Origin: Rutstroemia sp. NJR-2017a BVV2
Lineage: Eukaryota > Ascomycota > Leotiomycetes > Helotiales > Rutstroemiaceae
NCBI GenBank assembly: GCA_002946415.1
Contig: NJPS01000070.1
Coordinates: 62,001-126,000, forward strand
Direction of reading: 5' to 3'
DNA length: 64,000 nucleotides
The notes beneath the pieces were generated by a model. The model ran no database searches and had not been told where the DNA came from. It saw only the letters and a program-made list of their open reading frames with translations. Of this stretch, positions 34,906 through 47,520 are shown piece after piece. Position 1 is the first letter of the stretch; every line of letters starts with the position of its first letter. A program made the translations under genes and the position numbers.

Positions 34906-37303
34906 TGTGGAGGAATGAGCTGAAACTGAGATTTTGATTGCGGGGTGGTGGAAGGCTTGGAGAAAAGTCGCCCTTCAACAAGCTGCAAAGCAGATTGAGG
35001 GACAAGGACCGTTAATGATCCGATTTCGCCAGTTTGTAGTAAGGAAGGAGACTTTTGGGCAAACTCCAAACCGCAGTGTTGTATATTAATAAAAATATAT
35101 AGAAAAGTTGGACGAAGTTTCTTCGCAAGAAAAAAAGAAGTCCCTCCAATTTTTTTCGGCGGTGGGACAAACCGACAGCCGGCGATACTCCAAGTGGATT
35201 AGACCAAGGGTTAGTGTGAGGCTGCTGGGGAAATGATGTCAGCCTTGCATTTACCCCTCCAATGCGATGCGGACAATCGCCAAACCAATGGGGAAGTCAG
35301 AGAATTCCTTACTCAGATATTACCTATTCACGTCCCGTGTTTGTTTTCTGCTGCTGCCGGTACGTACTTGAATCGACTGTTTCACTTTGCATGTTATTTT
35401 GCTGTGCAGCAAAATACAATACAATATAAATGCCATTTCACGGAATTGTTGCCGATGGCGATATTGACGAAAAGATCATCCTATACCGTCACCATGTTTG
35501 CTTTTCTTTGCTTTAACTTACGAAGTACTTCTTTTTGATTGATCGTCTGTGCCACGTTCGGACGAAGTGCAACTTGATGTTCAACTGATTGGCGAGTAGA
35601 TGTGTGGAGCAAACCCTTACCGAACGGGACAATTGTACACTTGCAGATGCCGTGGCAGCAGTAGGAAACTAACTTCTGAATACTTCATATTTCAGATGGT
35701 GCAAAGTTTGATACCGTCTTTGCTGTGTACCGTACAGCAAATGCCGTAGATATCGACGATGATGATGCGAGTCAGACGCGGAAAGAAATAGCGGTCTGCA
35801 TCCAATACACCAAAACCTAAGACGGGCATGAGAGCTGTTACACGCGCGGGAACGTCGTCCGAGAGAGGCAGTTCTCAAGAGAAGTCTGCAACCTTCTTGT
35901 TCCTGAGAAGCTCCCTCTTACTGACAGCCCTTTTTTTGCACATTGGTGCGGATCGTATAGCAGTGCCATCCGGGTGAGTTTGGTGCAGCTTTTGATCTTT
36001 CAATTGTCTGGCAAATGTGGATATGTTGATCGGAGCATTTTGAGACGTGAAGCATGAGACACAGAATCTGCACAAGTCACAAAGTGCATAGTGCCATCAA
36101 CGATCCGTATTCTGTCACCTTGGAAGATTGTTGATCCGATCCGAACCGACTTACAAAATACAGTGTGGTTGTATGCGAGGGTGTGAGTGGTGTGAATAGA
36201 TGCAAGTAAGCAGCGCCCTTGTCGAATGGATCCGGCCACCCAGGGTCTCGGCTCTGGCCCATACCCGTACGGGATTGGAGAGAAGGGCTGCTCGGTGTTC
36301 CCACTTTGGTCTTGGTCTGGCTCCCATGCCGGTATCGTAAGTCTGCACAATGATATCGATACCGATATTGATATTATGTCAATATACCATCTTCACCCAT
36401 CTTTACCCACTGTCTACCCTTCATATCAGAACATCGGAGTATATCTTCATTGCATCACCCGGACATCGCACATGGGTCCTTCAGCAGGGAACAACCACCA
36501 ACTTTATCTTGGACATTCTTAATCCCGATTATGGCTCATCCACATCTTATTGGCCAGACTGTGTGGGATGGATCGGCAGGACTGCATCTAAACGAGACCA
36601 TAACGTGCATGGCAGGTTGCATTTGGTGCATGAAAATGCCCACCCCATTCTCCGTTTCCGTTGCATCATGATATCCTCGATCCTCAATCCCATATCTCGG
36701 TGAGTGAAATATGTATGGCGCAGGTGAGTGTTGGGTGTGGGTGAGGGTGTTTATCGTAAGGTGGTGTGCCGCAGCAGGTGAGAAAGCTCGAGATAAGCAA
36801 GTAACGATGAGTGAAAGCCAATAGGTAAGATCCAAAAAGGGTGTCTTATCAGAAGCGAAAAAGGGAGGATATACTCGAGAATGTCTATTCATTCACTGCT
36901 GCTTATTCTACTTCATTTTACAGTATTTCGATGTTTTGAGATATATTCATTTATTTCTATTGATTGCTTTAATTGCTTGGACTGCTTATTTACAAGGAGG
37001 ATCCATCCACTTCTGACCTTCGCTGACTGCTGTCAAAAGAATCAAGCCGCGATAACCTGGAAACCATTATACCATTATTTACATTTACAGACAACACAAC
37101 ACAAGTTTAGATTTTTCGCATCGCTCACTCCTTCGACGTCCACAATGCCCGCTACTCTTCGTACTCTTCACAACATGAAGTGATACAGGTGAACAATCGC
37201 TGTGGCATAAAGAAATACCCACACTATTATTATCAAAATTGTCCAAGACAGAATCATCGCACGACTTCGACTTTGTAGGCAGAACATATCTCGAGCTACG
37301 AAA
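34906..37303. other. Intergenic, divergent promoter region, no gene seen
   Basis: 2.4 kb between the divergently read pyrimidine and TRP-channel genes. An A/T run with ATTAATAAAAATATATAG lies at 35086-35103, upstream of the pyrimidine gene. Open frames up to 118 codons exist on both strands but none has recognisable content or intron-extended reading. Confidence 0.5.
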
Positions 37304-40300
37304 ATGCTTTCTTCTCTCCTCAGACCAAAGAAATCTCGCCGGCCCGCCCAGGAAATGCATAGCCCTTTCTCTTCGCTACTTCTCGACCCTTCTTCTCCAT
37401 CAGCAGCTCGAAGAGAACGCGCATTGCCAAGGCATGCATCTGCGGATTTTACAGAGACAGAAATAGAGGATGATACAGAGGACGAGAGGGAAGACCAGCA
37501 GAATCTTGGAGGGGGCGACGATGAAGAGATTGATGAGGTTGATGAAGATGGATTGGAAGAAGAAGATGGCGACGAGGATCCACCTCTGTTGCCAATATTT
37601 TCTGCCGCGCATCTTGGTATTTGCTCAATTCCTATGCTTTGCCTACAAGTGTTAATCTCTATTAGACTCTCTTCCAGTTTACAACCTCACGCATGCCATA
37701 CGACTTATTATCCTACCTCGAACGGAAACCACATTAACATGGGATCAATTGCGCTCTCCACAAGTGTCGCAGTTTCTGGTCAAGCCTATGCAACAACAAA
37801 TTCGAACGTCGCATTTCTCGAGAGCTACTTTATATGCGTTGATGGCAAATTGTTTACAATTTCGCAAGGAGAGTCAGGCAAATCCCGGAAATGCAGGTAA
37901 TAGTCTAACGAGGGCTCTGGTGTGTGAATTGCTGGCGATCAAATTGTTGAAGGAATATAACACGCGAGAATTGATTGATGCTCTATCCTACGACTTTTTT
38001 CCCCTACAAGGCGTGGCCCCACCAGAAACACCGACCGCAAACTGGAATCAAAGAAATCGGCCGGCCGCTGCTAGAATTTCAACACTGGAAGTAGCTATTC
38101 GAGCATCCGCAAAAAGATTTTTGGCACATCCACTCGTCGTGCAGCAGCTGGAAGCGATTTGGGCTGGGACGATTGTGTTTCATTCTGCCGCAGACAACCT
38201 ACATCGTGGGTCTGTAGGGCAAACCCAAGGGTACCAGAAAACGCCCCGGAGCAACGAAAGTGCAGTGCCACTATTATCTCGAGATCACATTCAATATGGC
38301 GCCACAATATCTTCACCTAGGAAGTCTCCTGACAAGTCACCAGAAACTCCCCAGCTACTGCCAACCCTGACAAGAAGAACTGTGACCCTCTATGACCCTC
38401 GGGACGCATCTCTGTTCAAGCTTTCGCGGTTGAGAGTACCGCGTTACCGGCAGTTCTTCTCTACATGTTCCCTTGCCATTCTGCTCGGGTTGTTCCTAGC
38501 CGTTCTAAGTCAAAGATCGACAGATATTACGGGTTTGGAAGTCATATTCTGGTTCTGGAGTGCAGGCTTCATGCTTGATGAAGTAGTGGGTTTTAACGAG
38601 CAAGGTTTCTCACTCTACATCATGAGCTTCTGGAACGCGTTCGACCTTGGAATTCTCCTGCTCCTCACAGTGTATTATTGCATGAGGTTATACGGAATCT
38701 TCCTGGTTGATTATGGAAGGGATGAGTGGAATAGCATGGCGTACGACGTTTTGGCAACCAACGCAATTCTCCTCTTCCCTCGACTATTTAGTGTTCTTGA
38801 CCACTATAGATATTTCTCACAGCTGCTGATCGCCTTTCGGCTGATGGCAATTGATCTTGTAGCAGTCTTCGTGCTCATCCTCATTGCATGCAGTGGGTTC
38901 TTTGTTGCTTTTACCCTATCCTTTGGGAAGGCTGAGTATGATGCAGCAGGAGTGGCATACAAGATCTTCCAGATTTTGATGGGATTTACTCCGGCTGCAT
39001 GGGAAGCATGGGAAACTTACAACTTTCTAGGCAAAGCCATTCTTGTGCTTTTCCTATTCATTTGTCACTTCCTTGTTGTCACAATCCTCATTACGGTCTT
39101 GACTAACTCCTTCATGGCTATTGTTTCAAATGCCAATGAAGAACATCAATTTGTGTTTGCAGTCAACACAATCTCAATGGTCAAGAACGATGCTCTATTC
39201 TCCTACGTTGCACCGACAAATATCATTGCATGGATACTCACACCTTTGAGATTCTTCTTCCCATTTAGGACATTCATAAAATTGAATCGTAATGTCATCA
39301 AGCTTACACATTTCCCGTTGCTCTTCAGCATCTGCGCATACGAGAAGATCTTCCTAGCAAGATCTGTTTTCGAACCTACGGATCTAGTTGAAAAAGTTGG
39401 GCGAAGTTCAAGGCGAGGGGTAACCTTCCATGAGCCCAGGCCCGGTCTTTTCAGTCCCAATCTTAGAAGACACGAATCCTCAATTGCCGGGTTCCAGAAA
39501 GATAGAGCTCTGGATGAAGTTTTTAGACTGGCTCCACGGGAAACATTTGGCAGAAACCGGCCTAGCTTCGAACGTCGACAAACCCACAAGGTCATCAACA
39601 ATTGGATGGATCGTCAAGGAGTTGCTAGTCCACCTCAGGAACAAGATCGATCAATACTGGAACGACTCGAGACGCGAAAGAATGCTCGCAAAGCTACATT
39701 TATGAGACAACGCGGAATCAGTCGGGAGATTTCTGCTACCAAATCAGTGGCCAGTGATCCCATAGAATTCATGTCTACTGGGTTTCACGACATTCATCGG
39801 ACGTCGGATGATGAGCTGCATCCCAATTCCTTTGGTGGGGGTCATACCGATGCCGATGGAGATGATGAACTACTAACTAATGACGAAGACGAGGCACCTA
39901 CTGCAGACAAGGAGCCAACTTCTACAAACTTTAGTCGCAGCAGCTCCGATTCCGAAGATTATTTCCAAACCCCAACCGCAACACGATTTGTTTCACCTGA
40001 CGGACCTCCAACAATACCACTAAATCAATCTCCACCGAAACAAAAAGCTTCCCCAAAGAAGAAATCCCATGATCGGAACTTGTCCACCAACACTATTCTA
40101 TTCAACCCCGTAATCGACAACTCCTCATCCGTCTCACCCCCGCGCTCTCGACCTCTAACCGCGAAACTCCAATCCGTAACCAACACCGGCTCCAACACCC
40201 CCATCGCCGCATCCGGCTCTCGCACCCCTCGCACCGCCAACTTCCCCTCCATCCTGCCCACCACCCGTCCCCGACCCATCCTCCCCAACCGCACCAACTT

Positions 40301-40991
40301 CCAATCAGTCCCGAACCTGCAAAAACCCGATGCCGCGCCACGCACCCGTCTTGTCCGGCACAAAGACTCAAGTCTCGACATCAGCATGTCGGAGATGGGG
40401 CTTGGCGACCACATACAGCTGGGTCTAGGCGCGGTGCCGAGTTCCTTCGCCACGCAGATGGCTCTAGCGACGAATATGGCGAATTTGAAGAGGGTGAAGG
40501 GGGAGGAGAGCGCGGATGGTATGATGGGGAGGTTGATGCTTGCGCGGATGAAGACGCTGGAAGAGGGGTTTGCGGAGGTGGTGAGGGAGTTTAGGGGGAT
40601 GGGGATGAGGACGGCGGGGAATTCGTCGGTGGAGAATGAGCCGAGTGTGGGGAGGAGGAAGGTGGGGGAGAAGAGGAAGGTGGGGGAGAGGGAGAAGGGA
40701 AAGAGGCCAGGGACGGCGGGGAATGTTTCGGTGGAGAGGAGTGAGGGGGATGGCCTGGGTAGAGGGCTGGGTTCGAAGGGGAAGGAGAGGGAAAAGGGGT
40801 ATTTTGATGGGGTGCATGATAGTTTGCATGAGAATGTTGACAGGGGTGGAAATTTAAATGTGACGCAGACGGGGACAGGAACAGGTCACAGCACAAGCGA
40901 GTTCCAAACTCCATTCGAGACACCGTTTGAGGAGGTGACGGAGGAGGAAGAGGGTCTGGATCGGTATCTTACGAAGGGGAATTCGTTGTAG
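37304..40991 (+). CDS. yvc1: TRP-like vacuolar cation channel, YVC1 family
   Basis: Exons 37304-37616 and 37666-40991 (49-nt intron, phase 1) encode 1212 residues. Relatives are Ca2+-permeable channels of the vacuolar membrane that release Ca2+ on osmotic or mechanical stimulus. The N-terminal 100 residues are acidic (runs of E and D) and end in PLLPIFSAAHL. The intron join then gives DSLPVYNLTHAIR, a family-typical continuation. A cytosolic linker helix region leads to the membrane core at about residues 365-600, with six to seven hydrophobic segments including FFSTCSLAILLGLFLAVLS, VFVLILIACSGFFVAFTLSF and the pore-region MGFTPAAWEAWE followed by VLFLFICHFLVVTILITVLT. The C-terminal 600 residues are a disordered S/P/T- and E-rich tail; its last quarter is almost purine-only DNA (GGGGAGG type). 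The yeast protein is about half this length, but long tails are usual in filamentous fungi. Confidence 0.93.
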
Positions 40992-41672
40992 GGTGGGGAT
41001 ATGGATGGTTGGGCTGGTGTGGTTGTATGATTTAGCGGGCGTTTTTGATTTGGGACGGCGGTTCTTTGTTTTTGCTTTTGGGACTGGGTTGCTTTTTTCA
41101 GTTCGCAGTGCAGAGATAGGGCGAGGGATGAATGGATGGATAGGTGGCTGGGCGGGATGTCTGTTCTATTTTTGCTTTGTTACTTTGTTTGTTTTTTGGG
41201 ATGGGTGAGGTTGAAATGAAATTAAGTAAGTGTAGTATTGGACTATGACGGCTGGAGATGGATGCATGAAGGAAGTTATGGATTACAGCACAGTGTAGGA
41301 GGAATTATAGGAGACGGAGATGACTCTAGGTCATGAGTGATGAAATGAATGAGCGAATGGATGGATGAGTTTAGTTTAAGTGATGGATGGGATGGATGGG
41401 GTGGATGCATGTTTGGAGTGGGGTGGGATAAGATGGATGGGGTGGGACAGGTTGGGATGGAATTGGGTGGATGGCTGAATGGTTGTATACATAGTGGAGG
41501 ATATACCCAACTTTGTTTCTTCGTGTGTTTTGCTTCTTCTTTTGGTGATTTGGTCTGGTGAGCCTGTGGTCCGGTCTGGGCTGGTGAAGTGAGATTTAAT
41601 GAATGGTTATTTTGATTGTGATTGTGATTCATCGATTTTGGGTTATTGGTGATTTTTGTTATCTTTTATTTG

Positions 41673-41703
<31 letters not shown>

Positions 41704-42088
41704 TGTGGGAGCGAAGGGCAAAGGGTGTGAGTGATTATAAATTCAACTCGATTTTGTTCATTAATTACTTACTTATTCCGTGAGATTGATGGGGAAACCG
41801 AGTACTTATTTCGTTTTCAGATACGCTACAGTATAGTACGCAACTTGGAATATTGGGTTCGGTTTATATGTGTGGTTGATATATGGTTTATATTTGATCT
41901 GATTGAGTATAAAACCCCACTTCCTCCCTATCTCTCCATCACCATCAAACCCAGCCAAGCTAATCTCTCTCTCTCTTCCTCTCTCTCCCAACTGATACTC
42001 TAACTCATATATATATGCATACTTCTCCACCCTTCTCCTTACCCGAAATAATGTCTGAACTCTGCAATGGATGAATAAATGCATAGAT
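40992..42088. other. Intergenic with degenerate GGATG repeats
   Basis: 3' flanks of the channel gene and of the small mitochondrial gene. From about 41355 to 41475 the plus strand is built of loosely repeated GATGGATGGG units, and about 41675-41705 carries four TGGTTC units. No gene seen. Confidence 0.5.
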
Positions 42089-42576
42089 TTAAACAGCAGG
42101 CGCAACCCGTCGCTCTTTCTTAATCCCCTTGGAGCGGTTCATCAGCGGCACGACGGGCATCGGCCAGAACATTACGGCGGCGACGATGGGGACGTATCTA
42201 GGGGGAGGAAAGTTAGTGATGTTTTGAGGTTGAAGAGAGGATAAAGGTAGTGGGGAGATGATTGGCGGAAAGAACAAAATGGGGGGGGAAATAGGAGGAT
42301 AGGCGAGGATAGGTGATGATGTCGAAGGAGGAGATGAGGAAAGAATAGGGGAAGATGGGAAATAGATGAGGGTAGATGAGTGACCAGAAAAACATACAAC
42401 AAAAACGTCCCCCCAACATCTTTCCATGCCTTGCCCCAATACACGGGACCAAAGTATACGGGGTTCTTGGCGGCGACGCCGGTGCTGGTGGAGGCGAAGC
42501 GGTGGGAGGAGCGGGAGAGGTGGAAGGGTTTGAGGGTGCGGAGGGTGTGGAGGAGGGTGGTGGGGGTGCGGGACAT
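42089..42576 (-). CDS. Small putative mitochondrial inner-membrane protein (95 aa)
   Basis: Two exons, 42576-42398 and 42197-42089, joined by a 200-nt intron (GTATGT...CCCCTAG), give 95 residues. The N-terminus is an R/S/T/L-rich, acid-free stretch ending in HRFASTSTG, typical of a mitochondrial presequence with cleavage after RFA or similar. After it comes PVYFGPVYWGKAWKDVGGTF, then one hydrophobic helix formed across the splice (LLYVPIVAAVMFWPMPVVPL), and a basic tail (MNRSKGIKKERR). A short one-helix protein with this outline fits an accessory subunit of a respiratory complex or of ATP synthase. I do not recognise which one, and no symbol is given. The conserved-looking residues on both sides of the junction support the splice. 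Confidence 0.75.
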
Positions 42577-43289
42577 GATGTTGGTTTTTTTGGGGGAGTT
42601 GGTGAAGAGGGTGAAGGAGATGGTTGGATGGATGGATAGGAAGATGTCGAGTAGTTGACTTGAAGAGTTGGCGAGAAATGAGTTTGGATATAGGGTTGGA
42701 GGATTCAGCAGAGAGGGTGTAGACAGAGAGGAAGTTTGTGTCGCCTAGAATAGAGAGAAGATGATAATCAAGGTAAATAACGCCTTTTTCACGACACCAA
42801 AGTAGCAAAAACAAGAGAACAAGAAAACAAAGCAAATCTACGTGGCCACGTCCATCTTATAAGTAATCCCCAAGCAATACAACCCTAATAGCACAACAGG
42901 CTGAACTGCGCCTCCTGAACAGTTTCACGTAGTGAGGAGAAGGAGGTGCACGCGTCTCGAAGAAGTATTAAGTTATTGATTCGAATGGTAGGTCGGATGA
43001 TAACAGGCCATTTCTGCATGAATTCATCTATGAAGGAACCAAGATCAGCGCTATGGTGTGGCTCCGCTTTGGGGTAATGCGGGGTAGGCTCGGGTATCCA
43101 GGGGGCTGTTAGCCTATCGCCTAAATGGATCTAAGCCCAGTATGTGGGGCTGAGCGCAAGGGGTTTTTGGAGGGAACTTCAGCTTGTGAGTGTGAGTGTT
43201 ACCCCACCTTCACTATTGCGCACAACACAGGTAGCACAGTATTTTGAGAATACATCTACACAGTATCTAGAACAGGTAATCTGATTATC
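42577..43289. other. Divergent promoter interval, no gene seen
   Basis: Between the small mitochondrial protein gene and the Nudix gene. About 43075-43155 is G-rich (GGGGTA, CAGGGGGCTG) and of different composition from its surroundings. Nothing else is recognisable. Confidence 0.4.
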
Positions 43290-44309
43290 ATGGCGGAATT
43301 TACAAAGACGTATTCATACTTAGACCTTGTCAAGGCATGTGATAGGTAAACCAAAATCTTCCTTCAAACGTCAACCCCACCTGCTAACTACCCAAACAGC
43401 TTTCCATACGACGCCGATATCTCAGAACTCTACAAACTATATGTAGGAGACGATGAGCGCCCTCACGGCTACATGCTCCCATCCATCGTCCAAAAAATGC
43501 CCTGGACATCCAATTTCCAAATCTCCCACACCAAACCTCTCCGCGTCCATCTAACCAACACCCCACCCACCACCTCCCTCTCCGAATTCTCCACCTACTG
43601 CAACACCGCCTTCGCCGGCGTAATCAACGCCGCCATCGACGCAGACCTCTTCTCCGTCCTCCACGGCGAACACAGCGAGCCCTTCCTAATCCCCGGTCTC
43701 CCCGGGCTCGTGCACCTCGAGCGCTACGCCGCGCCGCTCTTCGGCATCGTGTCACGCGGCTCGCACATGACCGTGTACACGCGCACCGCGGACAACGAGC
43801 TCAAAATCTGGGTCGCGAAGCGCAGTATGCATATTTTTACCTACCCGGGGAAATACGATACTACGGTTGCGGGGGGGATCAAAGCGACGGAGACGCCGTT
43901 TGAGACGATTGTGCATGAGGCGGATGAGGAGGCGTCGTTGCCGTCGTCGTTGATTCTGGCGGATGCGAAGGCCGTGGGCGCGATTACGTATATGAAGAGG
44001 TCGGGGTCGGGGTCGGGGGGTGAGAGGGGGTTGGTGGGAGGGGATATTTTGTATTTGTATGATTTGGAGGTGGAGGAGGGGGTGGTGCCGAAACCGAGGG
44101 ATGATGAGGTGGAGGGGTTTTATTTGATGGATGTGCATGAGGTGAAGAAGAGGATGGGGAGGGGGGAGTTTAAGACGAATAGTGCGGTGGTTATGATTGA
44201 TTTCTTTGTGAGGATGGGGGTTATTAAAATGGAAGAGGAGCCCGATTATGAAGAGATCTTATGGGGGATGAGAAGAAGGTTGCCGTTTCCTACTAATGGG
44301 GGGAGATGA
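43290..44309 (+). CDS. DUF4743-Nudix hydrolase (thiamin pyrophosphokinase-related)
   Basis: Exons 43290-43345 and 43400-44309 (54-nt intron, phase 2) give 321 residues. Relatives (yeast YJR142W group) hydrolyse oxidised thiamin diphosphates and similar nucleotide diphosphates. The N-terminal DUF4743 half runs from MAEFTKTYSYLDLVKACDS through GYMLPSIVQKMPW to the FGIVSRGSHMTVYTR strand. The Nudix domain follows: VAKRSMHIFTYPGKYDTTVAGG and the box GGIKATETPFETIVHEADEE. The box keeps the metal-binding EADEE glutamates, but the arginine that normally precedes them (REUxEE) is histidine. A low-complexity SGSGSGG loop, G-rich in DNA, sits at about residue 235. Codon usage switches from C-ending in the first half to G-ending in the second, which I note without explanation. 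Confidence 0.88.
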
Positions 44310-44706
44310 GGGTCGATAGAGTGTTAGGAGTGAGGCTGAGAGAGATATGTTTCGCTTTGCCGGGTTGGTTGATAGATCGCATGATCGTCTTTATGATGGA
44401 TAGATAGATAGACTTTAGACAGCACTGTTATGGGGATAGTCTTCAAACGATTGAATGATTAAACAAATGTAACTTTGTATGAATTTACTTTTATATGACT
44501 TCTCGTTGATTTCCGAGAAATAAAATGCATCAAAATAGGCAATAGAAAGGGGGATGTATATACACTAATCCAGCTACGTAATACAGCACGGATAATATAT
44601 TTTCCGAGCTTAATTACCAAGCTGCGGGGAGCTCTCTACTCACATTTCTACATTCTCACCTTCACATCTCAGACCAAGAATTTCGTACATCGCCAACAAT
44701 TTCAAA
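44310..44706. other. Intergenic, no gene seen
   Basis: A/T-rich spacer between the co-oriented Nudix and ubiquitin hydrolase genes. No coding signal. Confidence 0.4.
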
Positions 44707-45667
44707 ATGGCAGAAAAAATAGACAACCCTGATGTCCCCCATGGCAAAAAAGCTTTCGTCCCCCTAGGTAATTCCACCTCCCTAACTCACCCCTCACCAA
44801 CTCAACCCCTCTTCACCAAAAGCTAACTCCCCGGCGCCCCTCTAGAAAACAACCCCGAAGTAATGACCTCCCTAACACACACTCTTGGTCTCTCTTCCAC
44901 CCTCTCCTTCCACGACGTCTTTTCAATCGACGATCCCTCCCTCCTCTCATTCATCCCCCGCCCTGCGCTCGCCCTCCTCCTCGTCTTCCCCGTCTCAAAA
45001 ACATACGAAGACTTTCGCGTCAAAGAAGATAAAGACAGGGTTGAGTATACAGGGAAGGGACCCGAGGAGCCGGTTATTTGGTATAAGCAGACGATTAGGA
45101 ATGCGTGTGGGCTGATTGGGCTGTTGCATGCGGTGTCGAATGGTGGGGCGAGGGGGCTTGTTGGTGAGTTTTATTATTTTCTAGTTTTTGCGGGTTGGGA
45201 TTATGGTAGCTTGATTAGTTTTATTTTGCTTCTTCGTGTTTGAAGATACAGGCTATTACGGAATAAAGCAAGATACCAATACTAAACCCCCGCCAGAACC
45301 CAACACATCACTCTCCACCCTCCTCAACGACGCAATCCCGCTCTCTCCTCTCGAGCGCGCCAACCTCCTCTACAACTCCTCCGCGCTCGAAGCCGCGCAC
45401 CAACAAGCCGCTTCACAAGGCGAAACTGCCGCGCCCAACGCCGAAGACGACGTAGATCTGCATTTCGTGTGTTTTGTCAAGGACGCGCAGAATCGTCTAT
45501 GGGAGATGGATGGGCGTCGCAAGGGGCCGGTGGAGTTGGGGCAGTTGGGCGAGGAGGATGATGTGCTTTGTGAGAAGGCGTTGGATTGGGGGGTTAGGAG
45601 GTTTATTGAGAGGGAGGGAGGGGAGTTGAGGTTTAGTTTGGTTGCGTTGGCGCCGAGTTTGGATTAG
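44707..45667 (+). CDS. Ubiquitin carboxyl-terminal hydrolase, UCH (C12) family
   Basis: Exons 44707-44767, 44846-45163 and 45246-45667 encode 266 residues; introns are 78 and 82 nt. It is a cysteine protease that removes small adducts from the ubiquitin C-terminus (yeast YUH1, human UCHL1/L3). Catalytic elements: oxyanion-hole Gln in VIWYKQTIRNACGL with nucleophile Cys108, His199 in DVDLHFVCFV, and Asp215 in LWEMDGRRKGP. The start MAEKIDNPDVPHGKKAFVPLENNPEVMTSL and SFHDVFSIDD are typical. The acceptor of the second intron is uncertain: AG at 45245 gives the insertion DTGYYGIKQDTN before TSLSTLLNDA, whereas the AG at 45250-45251 is nearby and would change the phase by one codon-completing base. 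The active-site crossover loop falls in this region (residues about 127-150), so its exact length matters for substrate size. Confidence 0.92.
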
Positions 45668-47520
45668 TGGGGAAGAGGGGATGAAAGGGACGGAGAGGGG
45701 GAGTGGCAGGGAAACGAGCGGGGGATATGGATATTTTGGTTGGATGGGTAACTATTGGCGTTGCATTGAAGGAGCAGAAGACTGGGATTGCTGTTATCGT
45801 ATGGCGTACATTTTACACACTTCTGCATTGAAAACATACAGGCATCGAAGCTCTCCAGACGTCCCAATTCGTTTCATGTTTCTAACATGACAGCAATTGC
45901 AATTAAGTGAGGAAACCCCCCTTATACTCAAGTGGTAGAGAGCCTTGCGGTAGATACGAACTTCTGGAAAGCAATCAGTGTTCGTTTGGGGACGCTTGCT
46001 ATTGCTATTGCTATCTTGCGCTTAGATCCGTGGTGGGCGAGGCCTATTTTGAAAGAATTTATGGGCTGGTGGGGTTGGCTAGGGGAGGGAGAGGGGGGTC
46101 GAAGCGAGGGTGGAATAGGGAGAGTGGGGAGAGACATACAGAGTGAATACACTCAATCAGTCCGTCATTCGCAATAGCAGAAAGAGAGAGAGCAAGGGAA
46201 CGCATGATTCGGTGGATGAGTAAATGAAATATTCACTTCCTTTCTTTCTTTCGATCGATCGATCTCTTCCGAGCTCCTGAAGCCAAGAACTAAGAAACAA
46301 GAAGTACATATATACCCTTCGTTCACTTATGCTTTTAGATCAACACGAGAAAGATGTCTAATAGAATAAATAAAGGATGAGCTGGCGGAAAGTGTCTTGC
46401 CCAATTCAATTAAGGAAACGGCTTGTAAGTGGGGGGTTCGTTGATGGGTGGACTGGGGTGCGTGTGAACTTAAGGAGTTGGAATACCGTCTTCAGTGGAT
46501 GGTGGATGGAGTTTTGTTGTCGTTCTGCTGGGTTTTGCTGCTGTTGTTGTTGTTGGTGTTGTTGTCGCTGTTGTTTTATTATTTCTAGTTCTATTGTTTA
46601 TATTATACTTTCACTGTTGATGGTGATGAATCGCATTTCCCTTTCGTTGTCGAACACACCACCTATACATACCATTCATACAACGCTCAACACTCAACGC
46701 TCAACGCACGCTGCTAATAAAACAAATATGCACACCCCTCCTCTCACACTTACTCCCACGTGCGCCATCTATGCTCTTAAAGCAGGAAGTGTTCCTGCTG
46801 TATTCTGGGAGAGAAATCTTTCACTCTGGTGCAGGGAGTGGTATTTATACCTATTTTCCAGCCCCGCTCCAACCGGGGGGGAGGGGAGCTACTGTATCTC
46901 TTAAAACTATTCGTTTCGTTGGGGAGGGGGTTGGGAGTGAATGTGTTAGTTAGAAGAACTCTCTACTGTACAACCTATGATATAAATACTTCTCCCCCCG
47001 ATTCTCAGAAACGACGTGTTTGCAATGCCTGGGGAGCCCAATTTGCTCCCAGAGTAGAGGAGAGGTGGATGGCTAAGTTGGTGATGTACGGTACGTTTCT
47101 GGATGTTACGCTAGGAGGCGGTGCAGGAGGGGAAGGTAAATGGGTTTTCATGTCTTCGTGTTAATTGCTGTTGACAAGTCTACTGCTGTCGTTTAGGCTG
47201 TCTTGTCATTGTCATTGTCATTTAGAATCTGCATCTATGCATACATAGATTTCGTGTATATATCATTCATTCATCCAAGTGAGTTCCCACGACTGCTGCT
47301 TTTGACCGAAATGTATATTCCAAAACGAATCTAATATTTCCTTACCACATATCATACCCTGACCGCCATATTTTCATACCGAGTTGTGCGTCTTGCCTTA
47401 CTTATCTGCTCATATATCATATCTATCATAACAGAGCATCTCTATGACCAAGAAATACTAGTGAAAAGTAATGTCAGCAATGGGCTCATCCAAAAAATAT
47501 CCTAATCAAAGTTCAACTCA
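45668..47520. other. Intergenic, no gene seen
   Basis: 1.85 kb downstream of both neighbouring genes. A GTT/GCT triplet-rich stretch at about 46530-46580 and AG-rich patches are present. Open frames up to 175 codons (46377-46904) show Cys/Thr low complexity and no recognisable domain. Confidence 0.5.

Noticed and set aside
40464..40923. Antisense open frames of 110-121 codons rich in P, H and S
   Set aside because: They are shadows of the purine-rich DNA that encodes the disordered tail of the TRP channel.
45928..46000. tRNA-like A box (TGGTAGAGAGC)
   Set aside because: No B box or foldable T arm follows at the right distance and no acceptor stem pairs.
46377..46904. 175-codon plus-strand frame
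   Set aside because: Contains a Cys/Phe run from a GTT/GCT triplet tract and no domain; no support from splice or start context.
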